Source of the DNA: SABY01 sp964523795 | GTDB lineage: Bacteria; Bacteroidota; Bacteroidia; Bacteroidales; 4484-276 | Length of the DNA stretch: 64,000 bases | Direction of reading: 5' to 3' | Assembly: GCA_964523795.1 (NCBI GenBank) | Contig: CAZGAO010000001.1 | Span: 67,397 to 131,396 of the forward strand | Shown: positions 41,975-51,056 of the stretch, piece after piece | Layout: each line of letters opens with the position of its first letter | How positions within the stretch are numbered: position 1 is the first letter of the stretch | Position numbers and translations under genes: made by a program | The notes under the pieces: generated by a model | Database searches by the model: none | Told to the model about the DNA's origin: nothing | The model's input: only the letters and a program-made list of their open reading frames with translations

Positions 41975-42352
41975 TTACATGAGTTTTAGAAATGATTCAG
42001 GGAACGACTTTGCTTTAGATTTAAGGTTTTCAAGCAAGGCAAGTTCCAATTCATCAACTTTTCCATCGCCTTCAATCTTTGCATAAAGCCATTTTTCTTC
42101 ATCTTCATCAATCTCACCTGGTGAAACTTCATCTTCCAAAAGAAAGTCAGTAATTGCTTCGATAAAAAGTTTTGCCCAGGACGCATGATTGTCTCTTCCG
42201 GATACAGCATCATTTAATTCAAATAGAAATTCTGCTTCGTCTTTGTCAATAATACCATCTGCGTAAAGAACTTCACGCAATTGTTTTACTTCGTGTTCGT
42301 CAATTATGCCATCGGCAAGAATTGATTTTTTTAATTCGTTGAGCTTTTTCAT
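41975..42352 (-). CDS. TerB-like protein with four DG-x-I/V-D-x-x-E repeats
   Basis: A 125-residue acidic, helical protein without signal peptide. Four spaced motifs are visible: ADGIIDEHE, ADGIIDKDE, PGEIDEDE and GDGKVDELE. These look like the second half of an EF-hand loop and also like the ADG-x-x-x-x-E motifs of TerB-type proteins. The first two ligand positions of an EF-hand are hydrophobic or basic in most repeats, so classical Ca2+ binding is doubtful. It sits between the lipoprotein-like gene and the Ca2+ pump, in an operon with TerD. I call it TerB-like by motif and context. Confidence 0.6.
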   Translation of the reverse strand: MKKLNELKKSILADGIIDEHEVKQLREVLYADGIIDKDEAEFLFELNDAVSGRDNHASWAKLFIEAITDFLLEDEVSPGEIDEDEEKWLYAKIEGDGKVDELELALLENLKSKAKSFPESFLKLM

Positions 42353-42450
42353 AATTATATTTTATTAAAACCTTAATGTACGTATTTTTAGGAATTCAAA
42401 AAATATTTCTGATCACAAGTCACGATTTTATCATTCCAATTTTCATAATA

Positions 42451-43377
42451 TCACATTTCGTCAAAAATGCCCAAAATAGTTTCCACTAGACCAACCTTGA
42501 AAATTAATAAGACGAATAAGATTACCAAACCCCCAGATATGATAGAAACAGACAAATTATAAGCTTTATCATGTAGAAAATGATTATCCAAAACAGAAAA
42601 TATCCAATAAAGTGGAGCATCGATTTTCCTTTTTACTTCTATCTTTTTAATAATAAAAAATCCATCTTTAGGCTTAAGGGTTATAGAAGTGATTATCATC
42701 TTTTTTGACGATACCTTTTCAATTAAAGCTTGGCCTCCTAGACCCAAACAGTCGAATTTTGTAGAATCTATCTGCAATTTTAATAAAAGAATTGGCACCC
42801 CTTCTTTTGTAAAACTGTGTTTTTCAATTGAAATAATTTCAGGATATGACATTTTAGTGCTTTCAATGCTATTATCCTTTAAGGATTGAGTATTTTCACA
42901 AGAAGAGAATATTATGGCGAGAAAAAATACTAATATCAAATTTTTTACAACTCCTTTGTATTCTCGATTTATCTTTTTCTTTTTAGAAGAATTATGAAGC
43001 CAGCGAATCAACCACCTTATCAAATAAATAATACCTGTAATGATAAGTATTACTTTGAAAAAGAAATTCCAGACTCCAAAATCAGGATACAGTTTTAATC
43101 TATCCACATCTTTTTGACTTACAATTTTATATTGTTTGCTCCCATCCATTAATTCTACTATGTCATAAACAAACTCACCCTTTTTTCGATAAAAATCGCT
43201 CCAAAATAGTCCATAAGTACTTTTAGATAAATACTTTATCCCATTTTCTTTTATTGCCTTTTCTCCTTCCGGAGTTTTGGAAGATACGCTATAAAATTTA
43301 GGCATATCAAAATGAGATACTACACATCCTGAAAGAAGTATTGTAATCAAAATCAATAAAATTGCATGTGTTTTCAT
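42451..43377 (-). CDS. Unknown membrane protein with two lipoprotein-like signals
   Basis: No family recognised. The 308-residue protein begins with a lipoprotein signal (AILLILITILLSGC, C18). A TM region FKVILIITGIIYLIRWLIRW lies near residues 108-127. A second lipobox-like segment, NLILVFFLAIIFSSCENTQ, occurs near residues 147-165, and a final TM (ISGGLVILFVLLIFKVGLVE) near the C-terminus. This looks like two lipoprotein-like genes joined in one frame. It has 97-base gaps on each side within the island. The base composition is AT-rich like its neighbours. Confidence 0.65.
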   Translation of the reverse strand: MKTHAILLILITILLSGCVVSHFDMPKFYSVSSKTPEGEKAIKENGIKYLSKSTYGLFWSDFYRKKGEFVYDIVELMDGSKQYKIVSQKDVDRLKLYPDFGVWNFFFKVILIITGIIYLIRWLIRWLHNSSKKKKINREYKGVVKNLILVFFLAIIFSSCENTQSLKDNSIESTKMSYPEIISIEKHSFTKEGVPILLLKLQIDSTKFDCLGLGGQALIEKVSSKKMIITSITLKPKDGFFIIKKIEVKRKIDAPLYWIFSVLDNHFLHDKAYNLSVSIISGGLVILFVLLIFKVGLVETILGIFDEM

Positions 43378-43471
43378 GATGAGCTTGTTTAGTGTACTTT
43401 AGGTGTCCATTAAGTTATGTGTTAAAATCATATGTTAGCTTTTAAGTTAATAATTAATTTAATCATATTAA

Positions 43472-43669
43472 TTAAATGTACCATTTCAAAAGCAATTTAA
43501 ATAAATCAATAACTCCATATACAATAAACAGGATTCCAATTATCATACATACAACGAAAGTAAAACTTCTGAACGGTGCTTTTTTCTTACTTCTTTTCTG
43601 AAAGATAAGTTTTGGCAAAACCATCCAAACAAAAAGCCCCAAAATAACTTTTATCAATATTCCTATCAT
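43472..43669 (-). CDS. Small membrane protein
   Basis: A 65-residue protein with two TM segments (IGILIKVILGLFVWMVLPKL and FVVCMIIGILFIVYGVIDLF) separated by a basic loop QKRSKKKAPFRS. Not recognised. The frame extends upstream to 43726, directly abutting the previous stop, but those 19 codons overlap a strong hairpin (43685-43712), so I take ATG 43669 as the likelier start. Confidence 0.55.
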   Translation of the reverse strand: MIGILIKVILGLFVWMVLPKLIFQKRSKKKAPFRSFTFVVCMIIGILFIVYGVIDLFKLLLKWYI

Positions 43670-43684
43670 AGGGTTTTCGAAATA

Positions 43685-43712
43685 AAGGGCATTACCCACA
43701 AAAGGCAATGCC
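43685..43712 (-). terminator. Hairpin between the CW_7 gene and the small membrane gene
   Basis: AAGGGCATT (43685-43693) and AATGCCCTT (43704-43712) pair perfectly, followed on the minus strand by TTTATTTC. It probably terminates or attenuates the upstream island transcript after the CW_7 gene. Confidence 0.6.
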
Positions 43713-43726
43713 CTTTGATTAAACAT

Positions 43727-44362
43727 TTAATTTGAATTTAAATTTACATCTCCGTTTCGATACATTTCATTGACTTTCTGTTGTATAGCATCATACTCGC
43801 TTCCCAAAGCCTGTTTACGATCCTCACCGTTTCCATAATCTCCTCTGATTGTTCTCTTAGCTTTTTCTTCAATGGTTTCTGTTGAAATGGTTGAAGCAGG
43901 GGGTTCGCTTGCAGCAGCGTTTGCCAGAGGTTGGTTGCTTTGAGCGGATATAATTTCAGGCTCATCTGCAGATGGACTTTCTGGAGCAGCTGGCTTTGCA
44001 GGTTCTTCGGCAGATGCAACAGAAGGTTGAGTGTTATCCTCAGCAAAAGATTGTTCTGCCGTTGCGGGCTTTTCTTCTTTTACAAGAGGATTTGACTGCG
44101 TTTCTTCCGGTTTTGCAACTGATTGCTCAATAGACTGTTTTTCCTGTTTAGCTAGGATCGGTTCGTCGTCTGATGCATATTGCTTTGCCAATAGAATAAC
44201 AGCCACAACTACAATGACTGACAACAAGAGCCAAGGCCACCATTTAGCTTTGTTATTCTTTACAATAGGTATATTGTCTTCTTTTGAAAGATCAAAAGAA
44301 GTTGAATTTCGTCCTTTATCAAGATTGTAACTTCTTGTTGATTTTCTTTTTTGTTCTGTCAT
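43727..44362 (-). CDS. Membrane-anchored protein with CW_7 (Cpl-7) cell-wall-binding domain
   Basis: A 211-residue protein with a single TM. Residues 1-40 are cytoplasmic and contain YNLDKGRNSTSFDLSKED, which resembles the N-terminal L-x-KG....L-x-K motif of TerD proteins. The TM is WWPWLLLSVIVVVAVILLAK (41-60). A long Ala/Pro/Glu/Ser-rich periplasmic linker follows. The C-terminal residues 165-203 (AKRTIRGDYGNGEDRKQALG, SEYDAIQQKVNEMY) match the CW_7 repeat first seen in Cpl-7 lysozyme, which binds peptidoglycan muropeptides. No catalytic domain is attached, so it may tie the TerD-side machinery to the cell wall. It is directly downstream of terD (11 bp). Confidence 0.72.
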   Translation of the reverse strand: MTEQKRKSTRSYNLDKGRNSTSFDLSKEDNIPIVKNNKAKWWPWLLLSVIVVVAVILLAKQYASDDEPILAKQEKQSIEQSVAKPEETQSNPLVKEEKPATAEQSFAEDNTQPSVASAEEPAKPAAPESPSADEPEIISAQSNQPLANAAASEPPASTISTETIEEKAKRTIRGDYGNGEDRKQALGSEYDAIQQKVNEMYRNGDVNLNSN

Positions 44363-44373
44363 AACTAATGATT

Positions 44374-45006
44374 TTAGGTGTACATGTCAACAAAAGTTTG
44401 AAGACCTCCTTCGTAGCCCTTACCAATGGCTTCAAATTCCCATTCGCCTTCAATATTGCAAATTAGTCTACCTACTTCAACTCCCGTTTCTGTTCCAAAT
44501 CTTTCAGCTAATTTATATTGAATAATATCTTCTTCAGTATCAGTATTAATAATTTTAATGTATGGATCAATTACATCCTTAAATGTGATTCCTGTATCAC
44601 CTTCACGATTATAAATCGTAACAACAAAAACTATTTCCTGAATTTTTCCACTAACGCTGTCAAGATCCACATCTAGGGTTTCATCGCTTTCATCTGAATC
44701 CTCATCAATATCATCTCCTACATCATCAATTGAACCCAAAACTGCACCATCAAAAGACATTGGACGGGTTTCTTCTTTCCATTTTTTCTTATTTCCGAAT
44801 TTACTTCTATCAAATGGCTCAGTACGATTTTCGCTATTGTAATAAACAAAATCAGCATTTTCAGAAATTACAACATCATCACCAAGCAGAAAGGCTGAGG
44901 CATCAAGATCACCTCCCTTCCATCCTAATTCTACTTTAATTTTACTTAAACCCGAACTTTTATCGAGTTTAAAGCGGTCACCTTTGTTTAAATCAAATTT
45001 TGCCAT
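44374..45006 (-). CDS. terD: TerD-family protein
   Basis: A 210-residue TerD domain protein. It opens with FDLNKGDRFKLDKSSGLSKI, followed by ELGWKGGDLDASAFLLGDD with the conserved Asp residues of the family's Ca2+ site, then FVVTIYNREGDTGITFKDV and the C-terminal AERFGTETGVEVGRLI. An acidic insertion (DDVGDDIDEDSDESDE and following) lies in the middle. TerD proteins are Ca2+-binding stress proteins linked to tellurite resistance, phage and colicin resistance and envelope stress. No TerC or TerZ is in the window, so this belongs to a minimal, non-canonical ter cluster. Confidence 0.92.
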   Translation of the reverse strand: MAKFDLNKGDRFKLDKSSGLSKIKVELGWKGGDLDASAFLLGDDVVISENADFVYYNSENRTEPFDRSKFGNKKKWKEETRPMSFDGAVLGSIDDVGDDIDEDSDESDETLDVDLDSVSGKIQEIVFVVTIYNREGDTGITFKDVIDPYIKIINTDTEEDIIQYKLAERFGTETGVEVGRLICNIEGEWEFEAIGKGYEGGLQTFVDMYT

Positions 45007-45057
45007 GATTTTTACTTTTAAGTTTATACTAATTTATATAATCACATCATCGTTTTA

Positions 45058-47583
45058 TTATTTAACAGATGAAAGGATATTCCTTATTTGATCTATTCTT
45101 GTATCTATAATTTCATTCTTTTTGTATAATTTATGCACATCCAGTAGTTCAGAAAGTCGTTGTTTAGCTTTGGTTGAATTGTTGTTTTTCAGAATAGCTT
45201 CTGATTCTATTAACATTGCTTTAAGAATTCTTTCGTATTTCAACAATTCACGACACTTTAAGGCTTTTTCGTAAATATCTTTGTTGTTTGAGTCTTTGGA
45301 AAACATATTCTCAAACATGTGTTTTGCGTCTATAAACTTACCCGACCTGAATAGCTTCTCTCCTTCATTATTGTTTAGTTCATCAATCTTCTTTGCTTCT
45401 ATATTTTTAATGACAGTTTTACCAATTTCTTTATTTTGCCTTTTTTCTTCACTCAGCGGTTTTTCTATTTTTACAGATTTTAGGCTTTTATTTACTGTTC
45501 TCTCTATTGCTTCCTTATAGGTTTGTAAATCTGATGTGAAATCATTATTTGAAGGATCAATTATTTGAATGTTTTTACATATAATTGATAATTCATCTAA
45601 TCGAAACTTCATCTTTTCAATATTCTTTGAACTTTTTAAAGAATTTAATTCAGCCATTAACTGTTTTATTTCTCGATAATTAGCCAAGATATTTGTGCAT
45701 TTATTATATTGTTCTTCGCAATACGCATCCGGTTTGCCCTGTGTGTAGAGCAACATTGCTTCTTTGTAGTCGTGCTTTGAAAAGCTTTGATCCGCTTTGT
45801 TGATAATAGGCTCTAAAGAACTAATCTTTTCACATGCAATTATTCTTTGGTTAGCGAGTCTATCATTATTATCGAGTTTTATTATGTTTTCGTAAATGTT
45901 TTTTGCCTTTTCCCATTTTCGGCCAATAAAAAAACTATCAGCTTCCAATTTCAATTGTTCAATTTTTATTTTTATTTCATTTTCTTTCTGATGCTTTTCT
46001 TTTTCTTTTTTCTGTGTCAAATGTTTTACGTCTAAAATCTTTTTACGAATCTCGACATTGTCAAATACATTTTGGGCTGATTCGTATTCATCAAGAGCTT
46101 TTCCCAATTTATCATTCTCTAAAAAATTATCTGCTTTATTCAAAAAGGATTTATATAGCTCGTTTTTGGTGTTCAGGGTGCTGATTTTTGCGACTATACC
46201 AGAAACAAATTGCTTGTACTCATCATTGTTGCCATTTATTAGTAAAGCATTTTCTGCATTTACTTTTGCATCCTCCAACTTCCCTTCCTTATCCAACTCA
46301 ACAGCTCTTTCAAATAATTTATGTGCTTCTTTTTGGTTTTGTTCTGCTTTCAATAATTCAGCTTGACGTTTAGTCTCTGCTTCTTTTTCCTTCCTTAATT
46401 GGTTTTCCAGTGCGCGTTGTTCAGCTTGTTTAAGTTCTTCGGTTTTGGCTCTTTCTATTATTCTTGCTTCTTCGTTTGCATACCGATTTATATCGATTTT
46501 GGGATAAACACCTATAATGTCCCGAATATCATTATTGGCATAGAAATGCAGCTTGTCTTTACCTATCGTTTGTTCGAAACGGTCTTTTACACGCTCACAC
46601 TTGAAACAGTCACCAAGAAGGAATACTGCAGCTACATCACCATTTACATTATCGTTCTTAAACACATCATAAATATCTTTGATATCTTGGGTATATTGCC
46701 CTGCATCGCTGTCCAAATCATCTTTTCGCACCATTACATCTCTTTTCATGTTGGGTGCTTTTGCAAAGCTTATAGAGGGTATTCGCAGCGGCATATTTCT
46801 TGTTTGTAAATCTAACCTTTTCAGCCATTCTTCTGCATAAGTTTCCAATCGTTCACACTCATCTTCTTTTTCATCTTCTGATGAAAGTACACCGGTGGCT
46901 TTATTAACTTCATTTACAATAAACCTTGCCAATGCTCTTTTCCGCGGATCAATACCCTTTCCTCGCCAAGAGTTGGGTTTACCGTCCATTAAATAATAGC
47001 TGTCAGAAAGAGACAATTTCATTAAATGTAAAGATGAATTAGTGGCTTCCAGAAAGATAGCGACACTTCCAGTTCCTGACTTTAATGCTTTCTGGCTCAA
47101 ACTGTGATAGCATGTCAATTCGGCAAGCGGAATGGTGTAAGAATCAATCTGAAATCCATGTTTTTTTAAATATTCAACTGTTTTTTGTTTGGCGTTATCG
47201 CCTATAGTAGATGAAAAAGTTATTAAAGTAGGGACATAATCTGAACTGTTAAGGGTTTTTTGTTTATATGATATTTTCAGCAATTCAAGTAATCCTGATT
47301 CTTTCAGCAAATCAATAACTAGATGATCAATACCTCGTAAAATAAATTTTTCCTGTTCGTTTTCAATTTTCTCAAAGAATTTACCATAGTAGTTTACTTC
47401 TAAATTATTGAAATGTGATTTGTTGTCTTTCCCAAATGAAATGCTGTTTTGGTGTGGATTATTGAAAAAATATAGCCATAAAAGGCTCTCTTTCCCATTG
47501 GTAATCGGATAAAAAGTTCCATTATCAGCACACACAGTGCCGACAATAAAATCTTTATCGATATGCATTACCAAGTAGCTCAT
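45058..47583 (-). CDS. Degenerate Hsp70-like protein with coiled coil and helical repeats
   Basis: An 841-residue protein. Residues 1-360 have the layout of an Hsp70/actin ATPase with eroded motifs: MHIDKDFIVGTVCADNG (phosphate-1 position), TLITFSSTIGDNAKQKTVEY followed by IPLAELTCYHSLSQKALKSG, GSVAIFLEATNSSLHLMKLS (phosphate-2 position) and AAVFLLGDCFKCERVKDRF (adenosine position). The key Gly/Asp residues of the phosphate loops are largely lost, so ATP hydrolysis is doubtful. Residues about 375-430 form a charged coiled coil; the rest is helical with TPR-like spacing (LFERAVELDKEGKLEDAKVN and similar units). It begins 9 bp after the large Hsp70-like gene and may be its regulator or scaffold. 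Confidence 0.65.
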   Translation of the reverse strand: MSYLVMHIDKDFIVGTVCADNGTFYPITNGKESLLWLYFFNNPHQNSISFGKDNKSHFNNLEVNYYGKFFEKIENEQEKFILRGIDHLVIDLLKESGLLELLKISYKQKTLNSSDYVPTLITFSSTIGDNAKQKTVEYLKKHGFQIDSYTIPLAELTCYHSLSQKALKSGTGSVAIFLEATNSSLHLMKLSLSDSYYLMDGKPNSWRGKGIDPRKRALARFIVNEVNKATGVLSSEDEKEDECERLETYAEEWLKRLDLQTRNMPLRIPSISFAKAPNMKRDVMVRKDDLDSDAGQYTQDIKDIYDVFKNDNVNGDVAAVFLLGDCFKCERVKDRFEQTIGKDKLHFYANNDIRDIIGVYPKIDINRYANEEARIIERAKTEELKQAEQRALENQLRKEKEAETKRQAELLKAEQNQKEAHKLFERAVELDKEGKLEDAKVNAENALLINGNNDEYKQFVSGIVAKISTLNTKNELYKSFLNKADNFLENDKLGKALDEYESAQNVFDNVEIRKKILDVKHLTQKKEKEKHQKENEIKIKIEQLKLEADSFFIGRKWEKAKNIYENIIKLDNNDRLANQRIIACEKISSLEPIINKADQSFSKHDYKEAMLLYTQGKPDAYCEEQYNKCTNILANYREIKQLMAELNSLKSSKNIEKMKFRLDELSIICKNIQIIDPSNNDFTSDLQTYKEAIERTVNKSLKSVKIEKPLSEEKRQNKEIGKTVIKNIEAKKIDELNNNEGEKLFRSGKFIDAKHMFENMFSKDSNNKDIYEKALKCRELLKYERILKAMLIESEAILKNNNSTKAKQRLSELLDVHKLYKKNEIIDTRIDQIRNILSSVK

Positions 47584-47592
47584 TATGCTGAT

Positions 47593-50500
47593 TTAGGATT
47601 TAAAGATTTCAGGAATAAGAATTTGTTCCAAATAGCATAAGCCTTCAGCAATAAGAATTGGGAAGCGATACTCAAAACGATTGGTTTGCTGTTTGGCATT
47701 GCGAGCTTTTTTGTACTCCGCATCGTTATCAATAAATGCCGACAGGCGACTTGATAGTTCCTTACTACGATTCTCAAGAACAGCAATATCTCTGACCAAA
47801 CCAGCTTTATGCCCAACAAAATCGATAAAAATCCTTAAGAAAGCCTCAAAGTTTATTAATTTTTCAGGGAACTCAAATTGACCAATTTTTTCAAAGTATT
47901 CATCTGAAACTATTTCATCTTCATCAAATTCAATGAATTTTCCATCACGCAAGTATCGAATATTCTTTTCAGCAAAAATATCCGAGGTGAATCGGACGTT
48001 TCTGTCATAAATAAGTTCGGTATCTACAGCCAAACCTTTCGAAACTTCTGACTTGTTGTCTATTGAGACGTCATTACGATAAACCAGCCTGATTACCTCT
48101 GAACCTTCTCCATAGCCCTTACTGAAACATTCTTCATAATATGAATTGGTACTGCTACTTCCTGGAATCGTTTGTAACCAATGAAACAAACGACCACCTT
48201 TGCCGAAAGGCATTAAATGCACTTCTTTTACAACTGTCAGGTTGTTTTCTTTAATAGTTTTGGCACAAAGCTTTCCAGCATAGAAAACGAGCAATCCAGT
48301 AACATAAGCAGGAATTGCGTATGCAAAAGAGGCTTCACGCCCGATAAAGCTATAAAATGCCGAAAAGTCTTCATCTGTCAATTGGTCGAATACACTATTC
48401 AGATAGAAAGGAGCTTTATGTCCTTCCGACAAGATTTCATGAATATTTTCGACTTTAATTCTTTTTTGCCCTTGGTGATAATCGTAAATGGCTTTTCGGA
48501 ATCTTACCGATTTAATAACAGCGTCAAAAAACACACCTGCAGCAATTCGAATTGAACTTTGTTTATATAATTTCGGTGTGTTGTTCGAGTTTATATCTTT
48601 AGCCAATAGCAAAATATCACTCGTACTGCCACCCACATCAATACCCAAAAACAAGTTATTGTTTAATCCATATTCACGACTAAGCGCGTATTTGCATACC
48701 GATTCAGCTTCGGTTTGTTCCAAGATAGAAACGGGGCGAAGCCGCACACCAGTGCTACTGTCGAAAATAGGTGTGATAGCAGGTAACTGACCATTATAGA
48801 TAGCTGTATATTGATTTAGGTCGGTCGAGGCCATTGAGCCGGGGAAAGACCAACGCAACTCAGTTGGGCGACATTTTTGTGCATACAAATCAGCACAAAC
48901 AGATAGCCACAGAGCTTTTAAATAAGCAGTTTTTTTTGATAACCCGGCAATATCTGATAACCATTTCATATTATAGTTTAAAATTCCTGCCTGTGTGGTT
49001 ATCTTTTCCCTATCCATTTCCTTGACAAGAATATTTTTTTCATTTACAGCAACACCACCGGCAATTTCTTTATCCTTATGAGCACCAATATATCGTACAT
49101 CATGCTCGTGAAGCCACGATTTGATTTGTCCATTTATTGTAGATTCGTTAGAGAAAAACAACAGCTCATCTCTTTCCGCAGTGGTTCCGCTCTCTGCATC
49201 AATACCTACTAAAGCCAGACGGCGGTTACTAAATTGAATAGGTTGAGCACCGTTATTGGCCGCCGACTTTAATGTATAATGTACACACGAGTTGTTACTG
49301 CCAAAATCAATCCCGACAATAGCTTCTTTTGTAATGTTTTCGGTACTCAAATCAATGATTTTCTTGCCGCCCATTGTTTCATCACCCGGATTCTTTACAA
49401 CTAAATATCCGGCAAGTTGTGATTTTCCTGCATTTTCAATTCGAATTTCCAAGCCTGCAATAGGACGATTGGACTTCAATACTTCGTATTTGTGCATTTC
49501 TTGCGGAACTTGGCCTGCAGGATATGTAACCAACTGCGTAATATCTAATTCCCCCTCCTGCAAATCATCGTCAGAGCTATTTGAATAAACCACCGATTTA
49601 AGTATTTTATTACCATGTGCGCTTTCAATGGTAATAATTTTCTGTTCCTGCCCTCTCTTGAAGAATGGTACAAACTTAACGCCTTGCACATTTATTGGAT
49701 ACTCTGAATACAAGTAATAGGCATCCCAATTATCAGAAATAAAATCGGGCCACATGATAACCTTATTATTTGTTGTCGCCCATTCTATTTCGTACTCTTT
49801 AGAATTTAACTTGTATGGCTGTCCATCAATTGCAACTGTTAAATCTACAATCAAGTTGCCCTGCTCGCTGATTTTGCCCACAATATCGAATTTTTGGTTT
49901 TGATGTGAAACCAGGATACCTAATTGTTGAGTAAACATTTGGATACCCTCCATACTCAATGGTAAAGCAAAGTATTTTGTGGGGTTTTCTTTGTCGCGTA
50001 CATCGTTAATTTTCAGATAATAAACAGCGGCCTTTGAAAGTGGGTTTTTTCTGTCAGAAGATTCAAACCAGCCAATTATTTTTTTATCGTCTTTCAATAT
50101 ATTCTGCAAATCGCTGAGTTCAGCCTTAATCAAACTTGCATCGGAAGGACGGTCAAATGTAAACTCACCTGTAGTAAGCTGATATACTTTTTGTACTGAA
50201 GCAAGTAATGATTTATAGGGCATAGCCAGATTGGAATACTTAGCCACTGTTCCGTTTTTCTGCAAATTATTTTCTTTCAGTTCAATATTTTCCAGCCAAG
50301 CCCGCAAATATGTTTTTAGGCCGGATAAGTCCAATCGACTATTGTTTTGACGAGAAATGTTGACGTTTTCTTCGTAACCGGAAAAATTGGTGTTGATATT
50401 TTTAAGAAAAAGATAAAGTTTTTGTGTTTTATCCTTGTCCAAATACTTCATGGGGTCTTCAAATTTTCCGTTTCGAAACCAGGGTATATCACTTGCATGC

Positions 50501-51051
50501 TTAAGGTTACCGTATTCCACAGCCGGAAAGACCAAAGAGAATGGCGAAGTGCCGCCAATAAGCTGTCCATTATAGCGCAATAATTGCACATAAGGAAGTT
50601 CATCCGGGTTGTGTTGTTTTGCTATTTGGTCGGTCCAAATATCAACATCATCAAGCAACATACGTCCAAAAGCTCCTGAAATATTATAGAGACCCTTTTC
50701 TTTCGGATTCATGTAAATTGGTTCCGAGAAAGAAACCCGGTCGGGAAACAAAGCGATTAAAGCGATTATTCCTGTCCATTCATCTCGCAGAACTCCATAA
50801 AAATCAATCAATCCAGACGTAATAATATTGGGATTTTGCTGTTGGAGATAGTCAAAAGCAAACCAAAATAACTTTGCTCTTGCCCATGGGGTTGGGACCC
50901 CCGAAATTAGGGTGCTTGAAACTTGATTTATATCTAAATCTCCGGCAATAATTCCCCGAATAAAGGGCTTTATTTTGTCGTGAACATACCATTTTCCTTC
51001 AGAATTTGATTTAACACCCTCGGTGCTTCTTATTAATTTTGATCTTCCCAT
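47593..51051 (-). CDS. Large SrfB-like Hsp70/actin-fold ATPase
   Basis: A 1152-residue protein with no signal peptide. Residues 1-570 match no family I recognise. From about 575 a complete ASKHA ATPase is visible: phosphate-1 AIVGIDFGSNNSCVHYTLK (G580-S585), phosphate-2 LFLGIDVGGSTSDILLLAK (G803-S809), and an adenosine-type motif VHLMPFGKGGRLFHW near 950. The size and motif spacing resemble the virulence-factor SrfB-like branch of Hsp70-related proteins. It lies 5 bp downstream of the tubulin-like gene and 9 bp upstream of the degenerate Hsp70-like gene, so the three are probably made together. A cytoskeletal or chaperone role at the envelope is inferred. Confidence 0.78.
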   Translation of the reverse strand: MGRSKLIRSTEGVKSNSEGKWYVHDKIKPFIRGIIAGDLDINQVSSTLISGVPTPWARAKLFWFAFDYLQQQNPNIITSGLIDFYGVLRDEWTGIIALIALFPDRVSFSEPIYMNPKEKGLYNISGAFGRMLLDDVDIWTDQIAKQHNPDELPYVQLLRYNGQLIGGTSPFSLVFPAVEYGNLKHASDIPWFRNGKFEDPMKYLDKDKTQKLYLFLKNINTNFSGYEENVNISRQNNSRLDLSGLKTYLRAWLENIELKENNLQKNGTVAKYSNLAMPYKSLLASVQKVYQLTTGEFTFDRPSDASLIKAELSDLQNILKDDKKIIGWFESSDRKNPLSKAAVYYLKINDVRDKENPTKYFALPLSMEGIQMFTQQLGILVSHQNQKFDIVGKISEQGNLIVDLTVAIDGQPYKLNSKEYEIEWATTNNKVIMWPDFISDNWDAYYLYSEYPINVQGVKFVPFFKRGQEQKIITIESAHGNKILKSVVYSNSSDDDLQEGELDITQLVTYPAGQVPQEMHKYEVLKSNRPIAGLEIRIENAGKSQLAGYLVVKNPGDETMGGKKIIDLSTENITKEAIVGIDFGSNNSCVHYTLKSAANNGAQPIQFSNRRLALVGIDAESGTTAERDELLFFSNESTINGQIKSWLHEHDVRYIGAHKDKEIAGGVAVNEKNILVKEMDREKITTQAGILNYNMKWLSDIAGLSKKTAYLKALWLSVCADLYAQKCRPTELRWSFPGSMASTDLNQYTAIYNGQLPAITPIFDSSTGVRLRPVSILEQTEAESVCKYALSREYGLNNNLFLGIDVGGSTSDILLLAKDINSNNTPKLYKQSSIRIAAGVFFDAVIKSVRFRKAIYDYHQGQKRIKVENIHEILSEGHKAPFYLNSVFDQLTDEDFSAFYSFIGREASFAYAIPAYVTGLLVFYAGKLCAKTIKENNLTVVKEVHLMPFGKGGRLFHWLQTIPGSSSTNSYYEECFSKGYGEGSEVIRLVYRNDVSIDNKSEVSKGLAVDTELIYDRNVRFTSDIFAEKNIRYLRDGKFIEFDEDEIVSDEYFEKIGQFEFPEKLINFEAFLRIFIDFVGHKAGLVRDIAVLENRSKELSSRLSAFIDNDAEYKKARNAKQQTNRFEYRFPILIAEGLCYLEQILIPEIFKS

Positions 51052-51056
51052 GATTA

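Noticed and set aside
41975..42352. Four true EF-hand Ca2+-binding loops
   Set aside because: The second halves of the loops match, but ligand positions 1 and 3 are mostly hydrophobic or basic, so I call it TerB-like only.
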